Below, piece after piece: positions 1 to 7,855 of a stretch of 29,001 bases of DNA (its first letter is position 1; the number at the start of each line of letters is the position of its first letter). Origin of the DNA: a virus; the IMG/VR virus record IMGVR_UViG_3300031722_000126, positions 1 through 29,001 of that record; one strand, written 5' to 3'. Made by a program: the position numbers and the translations under genes. Under the pieces are notes generated by a model. That model was not told the origin of the DNA, searched no databases, and worked only from the letters and a program-made list of their open reading frames with translations.

Positions 1-28
1 ATCAACATCAGTTCGAAAATTTAATAAT

Positions 29-565
29 ATGAAACAGGAAATAGAAAAAACAAGAGAAGAAAGATGGTCAGAATCTACCTTCGAGTGGGTAAAAACTGAG
101 CGATCAGGTGATTTTTCACGATTCAAAGATACCACTATTGAAAATGACATAGAATACATTATCTTTCAAGATGATACACGTATAAATATCAACTTACTTG
201 GTGATGTTGTGCTTGTTCATAATGAAAATGAAGCGTATTTGTCTGATTTTTCACTTAAGAATCAATTAGTAAGTGTATCACAACCCAGCCAACCATTCAT
301 AAGTAAACAGCCTACTGCACAACAGATAGCTCCAGTAATACAAGATAATCCAATTCATGGTTTATTACGTAAAGCAAAGTTTAATACTGAAGAAATTCTA
401 TTACCAGTTAATATTTCTATTCCGACTTCGGCAATATATGACGTGATAACTGAAAATTTTGAAGACGGGGAAAGAGAAATTCTCAATTTTATACTGAAGA
501 ACATAACTCCTGAGATGATATCAGATGCATTGTTTACTGCACTACATGATAAATATACAAAATAA
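29..565 (+). CDS. Hypothetical phage protein, 178 aa
   Basis: I do not recognise this family. The N-terminal third is charged and acidic. Around residues 80-105 there is a Gln/Pro/Ser-rich linker (SQPSQPFISKQPTAQQ). The last 70 residues look like a compact alpha/beta domain starting at NPIHGLLRKAKF. No signal peptide or membrane segment is visible. The ATG at 29 is used, but the frame is open upstream to the window edge, so the gene could start earlier. A stop at 22-24 in another frame may end the preceding gene. It leads a run of four tightly spaced genes ending at the hairpin at 1618, and the next gene begins 2 nt after its stop. Its place before the baseplate genes suggests a late or virion-assembly role, which is inference only. 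Confidence 0.75.
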   Translation: MKQEIEKTREERWSESTFEWVKTERSGDFSRFKDTTIENDIEYIIFQDDTRININLLGDVVLVHNENEAYLSDFSLKNQLVSVSQPSQPFISKQPTAQQIAPVIQDNPIHGLLRKAKFNTEEILLPVNISIPTSAIYDVITENFEDGEREILNFILKNITPEMISDALFTALHDKYTK

Positions 566-567
566 TA

Positions 568-1101
568 ATGGAAGTAAGAGAAATAGAAGGCTATAAAGCT
601 GTAAGATCGGCTAATGCTAATATTGCAGTCATTACATATACATTATCTAATGACATAATAAGTGAAATAGGTATAGTAAGAGAAAAAAATCCACATTTTT
701 CAGCTGGGTTTTGTGAAAATTTAATATCAGGTATAGTTACAGATGATGATGCTTCATTACTCGAAAGAGCAATGACCGAATTGAAGACTGTAACTGGATT
801 AGTAGTAAAAGATTCACTGAAATGGTGTTATTTAGGTGAGATTTATCATTCTAAAATTTCTCCTGATCCCATCTATATTTTCTCAGTTAATGTAACAGGA
901 TGTAAATTACAGAAATTAACGTCTGATACTGTACTTTCATTTACATTAGTACCAGTTAATGATGCACTTAAAATACAAGATAGTATTTTACAGACATCTT
1001 TCTTTAAATTATTCATGAAACTTTATCAAAAAGAAATAAAAGACACTACATGTACGACTTACCAAACAGAAAACAACGCAGAGATATTGCCAGAAAATTA
1101 G
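568..1101 (+). CDS. Hypothetical protein, possible catalytically dead Nudix-like fold
   Basis: A 177-aa protein. Residues 70-95 contain a stretch that resembles a Nudix box: a Gly, an acidic patch, then ERAMTELKTVTGLVV, where active enzymes have a pattern like aaxREL.EEtGL. The metal-binding Arg and paired Glu are not conserved (TEL and TV replace REL and EE), so hydrolase activity is doubtful. The later strand-like segments (IYIFSVNVTG, VLSFTLVPV) would fit the same fold. The gene starts 2 nt after the previous stop, and its last 52 nt overlap the next gene in another frame. The family call is weak. The ORF itself is supported by its position in a compact co-directional cluster. Confidence 0.6.
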   Translation: MEVREIEGYKAVRSANANIAVITYTLSNDIISEIGIVREKNPHFSAGFCENLISGIVTDDDASLLERAMTELKTVTGLVVKDSLKWCYLGEIYHSKISPDPIYIFSVNVTGCKLQKLTSDTVLSFTLVPVNDALKIQDSILQTSFFKLFMKLYQKEIKDTTCTTYQTENNAEILPEN

Positions 1102-1256
1102 GTCTTTTAAAAAGAAGATCGAAAATGGAATACAAAGATTGGCTAGAAGAAACTCATCGTTCTCAGCTAATGGGAAAAGAACTTCATCGACAGAAAACAG
1201 AAGAAAATCTGAGAAAACAAGAAGAAGTTGAAGCAGAAAAAAATAAAGATCTATAG
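1050..1256 (+). CDS. Small basic, helical phage protein, 68 aa
   Basis: A 68-aa, strongly charged protein. It begins with a basic segment (NRKQRRDIARKLG), followed by a long predicted helix or coiled coil rich in Glu, Lys and Gln to the C terminus. I do not recognise a function; such proteins are sometimes nucleic-acid binding or scaffolding factors. The ATG at 1050 overlaps the end of the preceding gene by 52 nt. An alternative ATG at 1125 with an A-rich leader lies just after that gene's stop and would give a 43-aa product. I prefer 1050 because the basic N-terminal segment looks like real protein. Its TAG stop shares a base with the next gene's GTG start. Confidence 0.6.
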   Translation: MYDLPNRKQRRDIARKLGLLKRRSKMEYKDWLEETHRSQLMGKELHRQKTEENLRKQEEVEAEKNKDL

Positions 1257-1618
1257 TGGAAATATGGATAGCAAAGGGATCAAAGAAAGAGTTACGTAAA
1301 GCTTTTCCTTATATCAGAGATTTTGCAGTAATAGATGTAAAAGAAATTGCAAATAGTTTAGGTTATGAGACATCTATAGATTTAGATGAACATAGTTACT
1401 ATGTATTATCTTCTGAGATTCAGAAACGCTTAGTATCTTTAAATTCTAGTAAACGATTCTTTCGCATTCTGTATCTTGTAGAAGACCAACACAGTTCTAT
1501 GGGATATGAATTATTAAATTTCTCTGTTGAACATAATTTAACATACGATAAAATATACACTCTCGAAAAAGATAGTTTTGAACTATTCATATCGTCAGAT
1601 GATTATCACTATTCATAA
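1256..1618 (+). CDS. Hypothetical protein, 120 aa, GTG start
   Basis: A 120-aa protein of unknown function. GTG at 1256 overlaps the TAG stop of the gene before it by one base, and there is no in-frame ATG until about residue 82, so the GTG is probably the true start and translation is probably coupled. The sequence alternates strands and helices (MEIWIAKGSKKELRKAF, YYVLSSEIQKRLVSL, RILYLVEDQ), suggesting a small alpha/beta domain. No catalytic motif is evident. It is the last gene of its unit: the stop codon runs directly into the inverted repeat of the terminator. Confidence 0.65.
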   Translation: MEIWIAKGSKKELRKAFPYIRDFAVIDVKEIANSLGYETSIDLDEHSYYVLSSEIQKRLVSLNSSKRFFRILYLVEDQHSSMGYELLNFSVEHNLTYDKIYTLEKDSFELFISSDDYHYS

Positions 1619-1651
1619 CAAATTGGGACCAAATTTCTGGTCCCAATTTGT
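1618..1651 (+). terminator. Hairpin terminator
   Basis: A 13-bp perfect inverted repeat (ACAAATTGGGACC / GGTCCCAATTTGT), plus one further A-T pair, around a 6-8 nt loop. It begins on the last base of the upstream stop codon. The downstream T-run is weak (TTTGTGT). Strand is assigned from the upstream gene; the perfect stem could act in both directions. A promoter-like box follows 7 nt later. Confidence 0.8.
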
Positions 1652-1658
1652 GTAGGCT

Positions 1659-1668
1659 GATATATAAA
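1659..1668 (+). promoter_or_regulatory. Putative phage late promoter box GATATATAAA
   Basis: GATATATAAA starts 24 nt before the ATG of the tail operon and just after a terminator. The same octamer recurs at 13581 and 16853, and a close variant at 26364, each directly after a terminator. T4 late promoters consist of a single -10-like element (TATAAATA), so a lone AT-rich box is plausible. Promoter activity is inferred from recurrence and position. Confidence 0.6.
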
Positions 1669-1682
1669 GAAAAACAATATCG

Positions 1683-3581
1683 ATGGCATTAAGTAGAACT
1701 TTAAATAGCCAACATATAGTATATCACGAACCTAGCTATGTGAGATACGGTGGTACTATATCACCAGATGATAACCCTAGAAGAAATGACGTAGGCTTAC
1801 CTGTTGTATTAAAAGAGAATCCTAGTAAATCAGATTTAACTAAGACTCCTTCTATAGCAAGTGGTGTGCCATCTATCATAAATCCTTATGCATTATTAGC
1901 GTTCCCTACGTTAGGCTCACAATTTAATCAAATTGTAGATAATCCATACAGCTCAGATAAATTTTCATCTTCTATAGCTAATGTAGCAACTGCTAATGGT
2001 AATACGAATGTAGAACCTACTGTATTCAATTTAGTTAATATTCCACCCGATGGAGCAGACGATGCATGGGTAAGTAAAATGCCCTATAGATATACAGATT
2101 TTCTGTACTGTAAATACTATAACGTTATTCCAAACAACCATTTAATAACACTTAGAAGATATCCAGCACCAGCTTACGATAACTTAGGCGTACCCTTAAC
2201 ATCAGATGATGCAAAAGGTGCTTGGCAATCTATGAATAAGGGTAAGTTTATGCCAATTGCTCAAGCTGTAACATGGGCAGGCGAAGAGACAGAGAATAAA
2301 ATGTCAGACATAATGGGATTCGAGGTTTCTATGAACTGGAAAGAATTTGAAGCAAATGTTGAAAATGTACATGGTAATGAACAACAGTCATCTGACGGCC
2401 CAGGCATTTTTGAAGGTGTAGCTAATATTCTTACAGCAGTATCAGGAACTATCACTGGAAATAAAGTAAGCGCTTTTGAAGAACATAATGCACAATATGA
2501 TCCCTATGCAAATGGACCTTACTCACATAGAGTATATGGACCAGTTAACGTTATATCTAAAACGTATAAACGTGATAGAGGATTAGATTATAAACAGTCA
2601 TTTAATATTAACTTTCACTATAGTTTAAAATCTATCGGGAACATAAATCCTAAGGCAGCAATGTTAGATATTATGTCGAATATGTTACAACTGACATATA
2701 ATAATGCAGCTTTCTGGGGAGGTGCAAATAGATACTTCCCAAATAGACCCGTATATCCATTCTTGGGTGGACCAGGCGGTATGAATTCGTGGTACAGAGG
2801 TGATCCTGCAGGTTTCGTTCATTCAGTAGGAGCACAGATTTCTAAAGTAGCAAATGAAGTAGCAGGGTTCTTTAATGATCTGTTCAAAGATCCTATTGCA
2901 GCATTGAAACAACTTGCTACAAATGGTGCTTCAATGGCTATGGCAACACTCGGAAGAGGTAAAGCCCCAGATATTGTAGGTATGAAAGCTCTATTAACTG
3001 GTGAGCCTATTGGTGAATGGCACATGGTAGTAGGAAATCCTTATGCTCCTACTATGATGATCGGTAATCTTATCTGTAAAGGAGCAAAATTCACATTTAA
3101 TGATACATTGGGAGCAGATAACTTTCCAACTGAATTGAAAGTTACTATTAATATGGAACATGGTAGACCAAGAGATAAGGGTGATATAGAATCAATGTTC
3201 AATATGGGTGAAGGTAGAATCTACTATGCCCCTATGCATAGCGGAAACGTTTTCAATTCATCTGCACAGTATAATTCACCGAATGATACAACTGGTATTA
3301 AAGGATCAGGACAGACTCAAGCAACGAATGCGAATAATCAAATAGAAAGTTTTGCAGTACATAGAGCTTCTGCTAAGCATACTGTTTCAAGAAGAAATTC
3401 AAAGAATGGTGATTGGATAGGTTATTTGGGTATGACATATAGACCAGGTTCTGGAGATTTCGATGCTATAAAAACAGAAACTAGTGATACATTCCACCAC
3501 CTTGCATCAGCAATGGGATTAGAATCTGCACACGTTAAACAAGGAGCAGGTGGAACTTACAATAATAAAACAAAACCTTAA
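1683..3581 (+). CDS. Virion structural protein, putative baseplate/tail-tube initiator
   Basis: A 632-aa protein that opens the tail operon. The middle (about residues 330-375) is rich in Gly, Pro, Trp and Tyr (WGGANRYFPNRPV, PFLGGPGG). About residues 445-525 contain the best-conserved-looking block: GNPYAPTMMIGNLICKG, then a strand-rich segment and HGRPRDKGDIESMF. The GNP..P pattern followed by beta structure recalls the tube-like domains of baseplate tube-initiator proteins (T4 gp48/gp54 type), but I cannot confirm this by eye. No membrane anchor or catalytic motif is seen. It is preceded by a terminator and a GATATATA box. The next gene starts 1 nt after its stop. Structural role is likely; the exact subunit is uncertain. 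Confidence 0.75.
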   Translation: MALSRTLNSQHIVYHEPSYVRYGGTISPDDNPRRNDVGLPVVLKENPSKSDLTKTPSIASGVPSIINPYALLAFPTLGSQFNQIVDNPYSSDKFSSSIANVATANGNTNVEPTVFNLVNIPPDGADDAWVSKMPYRYTDFLYCKYYNVIPNNHLITLRRYPAPAYDNLGVPLTSDDAKGAWQSMNKGKFMPIAQAVTWAGEETENKMSDIMGFEVSMNWKEFEANVENVHGNEQQSSDGPGIFEGVANILTAVSGTITGNKVSAFEEHNAQYDPYANGPYSHRVYGPVNVISKTYKRDRGLDYKQSFNINFHYSLKSIGNINPKAAMLDIMSNMLQLTYNNAAFWGGANRYFPNRPVYPFLGGPGGMNSWYRGDPAGFVHSVGAQISKVANEVAGFFNDLFKDPIAALKQLATNGASMAMATLGRGKAPDIVGMKALLTGEPIGEWHMVVGNPYAPTMMIGNLICKGAKFTFNDTLGADNFPTELKVTINMEHGRPRDKGDIESMFNMGEGRIYYAPMHSGNVFNSSAQYNSPNDTTGIKGSGQTQATNANNQIESFAVHRASAKHTVSRRNSKNGDWIGYLGMTYRPGSGDFDAIKTETSDTFHHLASAMGLESAHVKQGAGGTYNNKTKP

Positions 3582-3582
3582 T

Positions 3583-4215
3583 ATGCTATCGATTATAGAT
3601 AATAAGCCAGTAATAGGCACAACCGACATTGATTTTAGATTAGACCTTCTTTATCCTTCAAGAGAAGCTAATATACTAGTCAATGACAGTATGATGGTAG
3701 TAGTAAAAAAGGGAGAGGAAATGCGACCTGATGTATTATCAGCTAATTTCTATGCATCTACACAGATGTATGATTTAGTACTTAAACATAACGGTATATC
3801 TAATCCATTTAGTATAGATGAAGGAGATGTGTTTATCTCTGGCCCAGCAGATGAGATGGTTACAAATAATACAGCTTCAGCTAAATTGAATGCCGCAGTA
3901 GAAAGTGTAAGACAACAGTATATCAATACCAGTAAAAAATCTCTAACTGATAGAAGACTTTCTCTAGTCGAAGCAAAAAGACAAGAAGCTGAAAAAGTTC
4001 GTTCATCAGAAGCTATGAAGAAAAGAGCAGAACAATCTGCTATACCGGGTTCTTTATTGCCACCTAATATTGCCGAAGAAGGAGAAAGAGAAATCACAGT
4101 AGTAGGAGGAAAAGTATATTTTGGAAAAGATGTAGTAAGAGGAAAAGAAGAATGTGCAGAGCCTTTAAGTAAAAGTGAATTCTTATCTAGATTAATCAAA
4201 AACAGAAATAAATAA
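3583..4215 (+). CDS. 53: Baseplate wedge protein, T4 gp53-like with LysM-like segment
   Basis: A 210-aa protein from the ATG at 3583. A GTG 33 nt further upstream lies inside the preceding gene and is not needed. Residues 45-90 carry the pattern expected of gp53/LysM-type domains: DVLSANFYASTQMYDLVLKHN, then NPFSIDEGDVFISGP, similar to LysM 'YG....W.I...N.I.dPf.l..G..L.iP'. T4 gp53 is about 196 aa and joins wedge sectors to the hub. The C-terminal half is a charged helix-rich region ending in a short beta segment. It sits between a structural gene and the hub gene, and its TAA overlaps the hub ATG by one base. The family match is moderate. Confidence 0.6.
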   Translation: MLSIIDNKPVIGTTDIDFRLDLLYPSREANILVNDSMMVVVKKGEEMRPDVLSANFYASTQMYDLVLKHNGISNPFSIDEGDVFISGPADEMVTNNTASAKLNAAVESVRQQYINTSKKSLTDRRLSLVEAKRQEAEKVRSSEAMKKRAEQSAIPGSLLPPNIAEEGEREITVVGGKVYFGKDVVRGKEECAEPLSKSEFLSRLIKNRNK

Positions 4216-5681
4216 TGAATAGCGTAGCAGAAAACGTTAATCAGTTACAAATAATAAAGCAAGTAGCCAAACCCTCTATTTTACTTGATGAAATGTCAGT
4301 GATTGATACAGAATATGGTACTAATCAGACTATTGGCCCTGATAATCAGGGCCCTGTAAAATACACAAAAGCTGTGGCTGGTGATATGCCTCTAGTATAC
4401 ATGAATAAAGTATACTATAGAGGTGTAGATATAGTATCGATGCGTATTTATTCGACAGATTTCTTACCAAGACTAGATTTGACACTGCTAATAAGAAATA
4501 AAGTTGTATATTCTACATCATTTCCAAAAGATGGCGATATAGTTTCAATATTTGTACGTTCTAAGGATGATTTACTGAAACCTATTAGAAATGACTATTA
4601 TATAACAAGTGTAAGAATAGATTCATCAAGAAATGAAACAGGATATGATAATATGTACATTGCTGGTATTTTATATGTACCGGGTATGAATAGCCAGAAA
4701 TGTCAATTTAATTCTGGAAAAAGTATAGATGTACTACATAAAATATCTCAAGAATTACAAATTGGCTTCGCAACAAATGAAACTGATACTTCTGACGACC
4801 AAACTTGGATTTCACCGTATCAGAAAAAGATTGACTATGTAAAAGAAATATCTAATTCAGCTTGGAAGAATGAGGATTCTTTTTTCAAGACTTTTATAGA
4901 TGTCTTTTATCATCTTAATTTTGTCAATGTTGATCCTCTGTTCTCACTTACGCCTGGTTTTGAATTAGGCGTAGATATGCAAACGTTTTCATCAGATTAT
5001 GATGATTTCATGGAGCTAATGAAACATGAAAGTAACATTATGTTGACGAATAGCTCATCAGCTAAATTTTCTAAGTTTAGGATAGCTAATTATGAACAGA
5101 AGAATTTTGCAAATGCGATCAACTTTCATGCAGGATATATGAAGTATATGCATTATTATGATTCACTTCTAAAAGAAAAGATAGTATTCTTATCTGACCC
5201 TAAGACAACTCCTGGAGCAGAGAAAGATAAATATCTTTTAAGAGGTAGAAATGCAGAAGATCAAAAAGACATGTATGTTTCACATGATTGGATGGGTACA
5301 GTATATGGAGCAAATGGTGAGAATTGCCACTCTAAATATCTGTATGCAAAATCTTGGAATTATCAAAATCTTTTACATTTACAGAAACTGAGTCTTGATG
5401 TCACATTAGAAGGAGTAAATATGAACTTGAGAAGATTTCAAGTCATCCCAGTTCTAATCGTAATAGAACGAGATCAATCAAGAAAACAAGCTAATCAGAC
5501 TGAAGAATCTGACGATAAATCAGGACAATCACAAACCGATCAAGATCTATTAGCTGTAGATAAGTTTTATTCTGGTTTCTATGTTATAGACGCAATAGAG
5601 TACATTTATGAAATGGGTCTTTTAAAACAGAAACTTACACTTCTACGAAGAGAATGGCCAGTACCACCAAATAAAAAATAA
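4215..5681 (+). CDS. Baseplate hub protein (T4 gp27 / phage late-control D-like)
   Basis: A 488-aa protein. The N-terminal third is beta-rich, with hub-type segments (MRIYSTDFLPRLDLTLLI, GDIVSIFVRSKDD). About residues 175-240 have the helical segment typical of hub proteins (SIDVLHKISQELQIGFATN, then SFFKTFIDVFYHLNF), where the polypeptide looks for its place between two tube-like domains. Near the C terminus, beta strands (FQVIPVLIVIERD, FYVIDAIEYIYEMG, KQKLTLLRREW) match the last hub barrel. T4 gp27 (391 aa) forms a trimer that carries the spike. The spike gene lies two genes downstream, which fits. The call rests on pattern and context, not alignment. Confidence 0.65.
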   Translation: MNSVAENVNQLQIIKQVAKPSILLDEMSVIDTEYGTNQTIGPDNQGPVKYTKAVAGDMPLVYMNKVYYRGVDIVSMRIYSTDFLPRLDLTLLIRNKVVYSTSFPKDGDIVSIFVRSKDDLLKPIRNDYYITSVRIDSSRNETGYDNMYIAGILYVPGMNSQKCQFNSGKSIDVLHKISQELQIGFATNETDTSDDQTWISPYQKKIDYVKEISNSAWKNEDSFFKTFIDVFYHLNFVNVDPLFSLTPGFELGVDMQTFSSDYDDFMELMKHESNIMLTNSSSAKFSKFRIANYEQKNFANAINFHAGYMKYMHYYDSLLKEKIVFLSDPKTTPGAEKDKYLLRGRNAEDQKDMYVSHDWMGTVYGANGENCHSKYLYAKSWNYQNLLHLQKLSLDVTLEGVNMNLRRFQVIPVLIVIERDQSRKQANQTEESDDKSGQSQTDQDLLAVDKFYSGFYVIDAIEYIYEMGLLKQKLTLLRREWPVPPNKK

Positions 5682-5684
5682 AGA

Positions 5685-7046
5685 ATGTTAGTAGATAAAT
5701 TAAAACGAGGATTTCTTACAAGTGGGATAACAAAAGGCAACGATCCGTTGTACTTTGCACAAGATCCTACATATTTAAGTTTTCATCTAAACTTCTTTTT
5801 GCCTGATGTAGATAGTGGTTATACTGCCGATGAGTTTTTGATGTATTCATTTGCTCATGATGGTCTATTTCGCAAATCTCAATTTTCAAAAAATGATTCA
5901 TCAGCATCTAGTATAGCAGATCGTATAAATAATTACGATTTTACAGATAGTGCTGAAGATTATCTCTATTCTATCGGAGCTGTTACAAGATTAGCATCAC
6001 TAGAAAGTTTCAAACTATTACTCAGAAATATTCAAGATAAAACTCCTTGGTATTTTCAGAAAATAAGTGGAACAGAATCGTTTTATACTATAGATCCGAA
6101 CTTAAATACAATTAAAGATGGTATACTTACAGTAGACTGTTTAGAAAGTGTAGATCAACGAGTATCTTTATTAGCTGATTTATATAGACATGCCGCATGG
6201 GATGCAGAACGTAAAAGAGAAATATTACCGTATAATGTACGTACTTTTAAGATGAGAGTACATGTATTCGAAATGAGAAATTTTGATGCTTCTCTACAAA
6301 CAAAAGTAAGAACCGTATTAGATATGAGCGATCATTCTACAATATCTACTATAACTGATCATATTGATCCTTACACAACTGTTAGAACATATGAACTTGG
6401 TCAATGCGAATTCGATTTCTATTCTGCTGCACCATCGTATTTATCTGAGATATCAGTAGCAGAAGTTCCAATGTCAACATTTCAGTTCAAGATAAAATTT
6501 AAAACTGTTAGATTGACAGCAGAATACCCATTCTATAAATATGTAGTAGATAATGTTTCATCTCTAATGGAATTTCCTTCCGATAGTACTCCATTCGATT
6601 CGGGTATTATTCCTAGTACAAGAATACATCCTAATCCATTTTATGATGCAGCTCCAGTAGAAACAATACGATCTTATTTTAGACCGACTATTGAAACTGA
6701 GATACAAAATACTCCTAATCCCACATATGAAAATGTCTATGGTAATCCGCAATCTGGTAGAATAGGTGGCGTAACAGGACAAATTCTAGGTGCATTAGAA
6801 TCTAGAGTAAATACTGCTATTTCAAGATTAGATTCTAATGTTAATAGTGTCATAATGGGAAATGTATACGATAATGTGCCTTCGCCATCTCAAGTTTCAC
6901 AAGCTCTATTAGGGTTTTTCAATCCTGATTTAGGTGTAGGTAGTGCAACACAAGTAACAAATCAACAAGCAATACGAGGGAACGTTTTCGATGAGCCTAG
7001 AACTACTGCTAAACCAGCTGAACAATCAAACGTATATAGAAGATAA
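5685..7046 (+). CDS. Tail/baseplate structural protein with C-terminal NVY-type repeats
   Basis: A 453-aa protein between hub and spike genes. Residues 145-290 form a beta-rich domain introduced by RREILPYN-like sequence (KREILPYNVRTFKMRVHVFE), similar in flavour to tube or baseplate-tube domains. The C-terminal 110 residues are low in complexity and carry repeated short motifs: ENVYGN, GNVYDN, GNVFDE, SNVYRR. These could be linear binding peptides for a neighbouring subunit. There is no enzyme motif. Start ATG 5685 lies 3 nt after the hub stop, and its TAA overlaps the spike ATG. Structural role is likely; the T4 equivalent is unclear. Confidence 0.65.
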   Translation: MLVDKLKRGFLTSGITKGNDPLYFAQDPTYLSFHLNFFLPDVDSGYTADEFLMYSFAHDGLFRKSQFSKNDSSASSIADRINNYDFTDSAEDYLYSIGAVTRLASLESFKLLLRNIQDKTPWYFQKISGTESFYTIDPNLNTIKDGILTVDCLESVDQRVSLLADLYRHAAWDAERKREILPYNVRTFKMRVHVFEMRNFDASLQTKVRTVLDMSDHSTISTITDHIDPYTTVRTYELGQCEFDFYSAAPSYLSEISVAEVPMSTFQFKIKFKTVRLTAEYPFYKYVVDNVSSLMEFPSDSTPFDSGIIPSTRIHPNPFYDAAPVETIRSYFRPTIETEIQNTPNPTYENVYGNPQSGRIGGVTGQILGALESRVNTAISRLDSNVNSVIMGNVYDNVPSPSQVSQALLGFFNPDLGVGSATQVTNQQAIRGNVFDEPRTTAKPAEQSNVYRR

Positions 7047-7855
7047 TGGGAGATTTTACAAATAATTCGAAAGATTTAAGACTGAATGAATGGATTGGAA
7101 TCGTTGAAGATAATAATGATCCAAACTTTTCAGGAAGATGTAAAGTAAGAGTGTTTGGTGTTTATGACGGTAAAGAGAATGACAAAATAGATAATTCACC
7201 CTATACTATTCCTACTGATAAACTTCCATGGGCTTATCCCGCTACTGGAATAATCTTCGGTTCAGGAGAAGGAGCTGGTAACCTATCAGTACCTAAAAAT
7301 GGTGCAAAAGTCAAAATCAGATTCAATGGTGGTAATCTTTACGCTCCAGAGTATTTTGCTGTACAAGATATAAATGACGACCTAGTAAATGAAATATCAG
7401 ATTCATATTTAGATTCGCATGTTTTAATGTTCGATAAAGAACAAGATTTAAAAGTTCTATATAAGAAGAATATAGGAATGCAAATCTATTTTAAAGGATC
7501 GAATATAACGATAAATCCAGATTCAAGTATATCAATTGAGCATAAAGACACGAAAAGCATCATAGAATTAGTAAATGGTACAATCAATATAGTAGCTAAT
7601 TCAACTATCAACCTTACATCAAATACAAAGATACAAGCGGAAACTAGTGAAGCTATAATAAATGGAAATACTTCTACAAAATTAGGACCTTCTCCTCAAT
7701 ACTCAAGCGTATTAGCAGAACCACTATGGATGTTCTTAAAAATGATGGCTCAAGCTATTGATGCTAAAGCGCCAAGCACACCTGGAGTAATGACTGCTCA
7801 AGCTGATGCATTCGAAACAATATCAACGTCAAAAAACGTTAAATTATCACCTTGA
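7046..7855 (+). CDS. 5: Baseplate central spike, gp5/gpV-like, no lysozyme domain
   Basis: A 269-aa protein. Residues 13-105 are an OB-fold of the gp5/gpV kind, with recognisable landmarks: EWIGIVEDNNDPNFSGRCKV, IPTDKLPWAYP, and VPKNGAKVKIRF. Residues 145-215 consist of short alternating strands (NITINPDSSISIEH, GTINIVANSTINLTSNTKI) ending in INGNTSTKLG, as in trimeric beta-helix spikes. About 50 residues follow the helix. In T4 gp5 (575 aa) a lysozyme domain lies between the OB-fold and the helix; here no lysozyme segment is present. It should sit on the hub trimer and pierce the outer membrane. Start overlaps the previous stop as TAATG. Confidence 0.85.
   Translation: MGDFTNNSKDLRLNEWIGIVEDNNDPNFSGRCKVRVFGVYDGKENDKIDNSPYTIPTDKLPWAYPATGIIFGSGEGAGNLSVPKNGAKVKIRFNGGNLYAPEYFAVQDINDDLVNEISDSYLDSHVLMFDKEQDLKVLYKKNIGMQIYFKGSNITINPDSSISIEHKDTKSIIELVNGTINIVANSTINLTSNTKIQAETSEAIINGNTSTKLGPSPQYSSVLAEPLWMFLKMMAQAIDAKAPSTPGVMTAQADAFETISTSKNVKLSP

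Noticed and set aside
3550-3582. GTG start for the gp53-like gene
   Set aside because: It overlaps the preceding gene; the ATG at 3583 is 1 nt after the stop.
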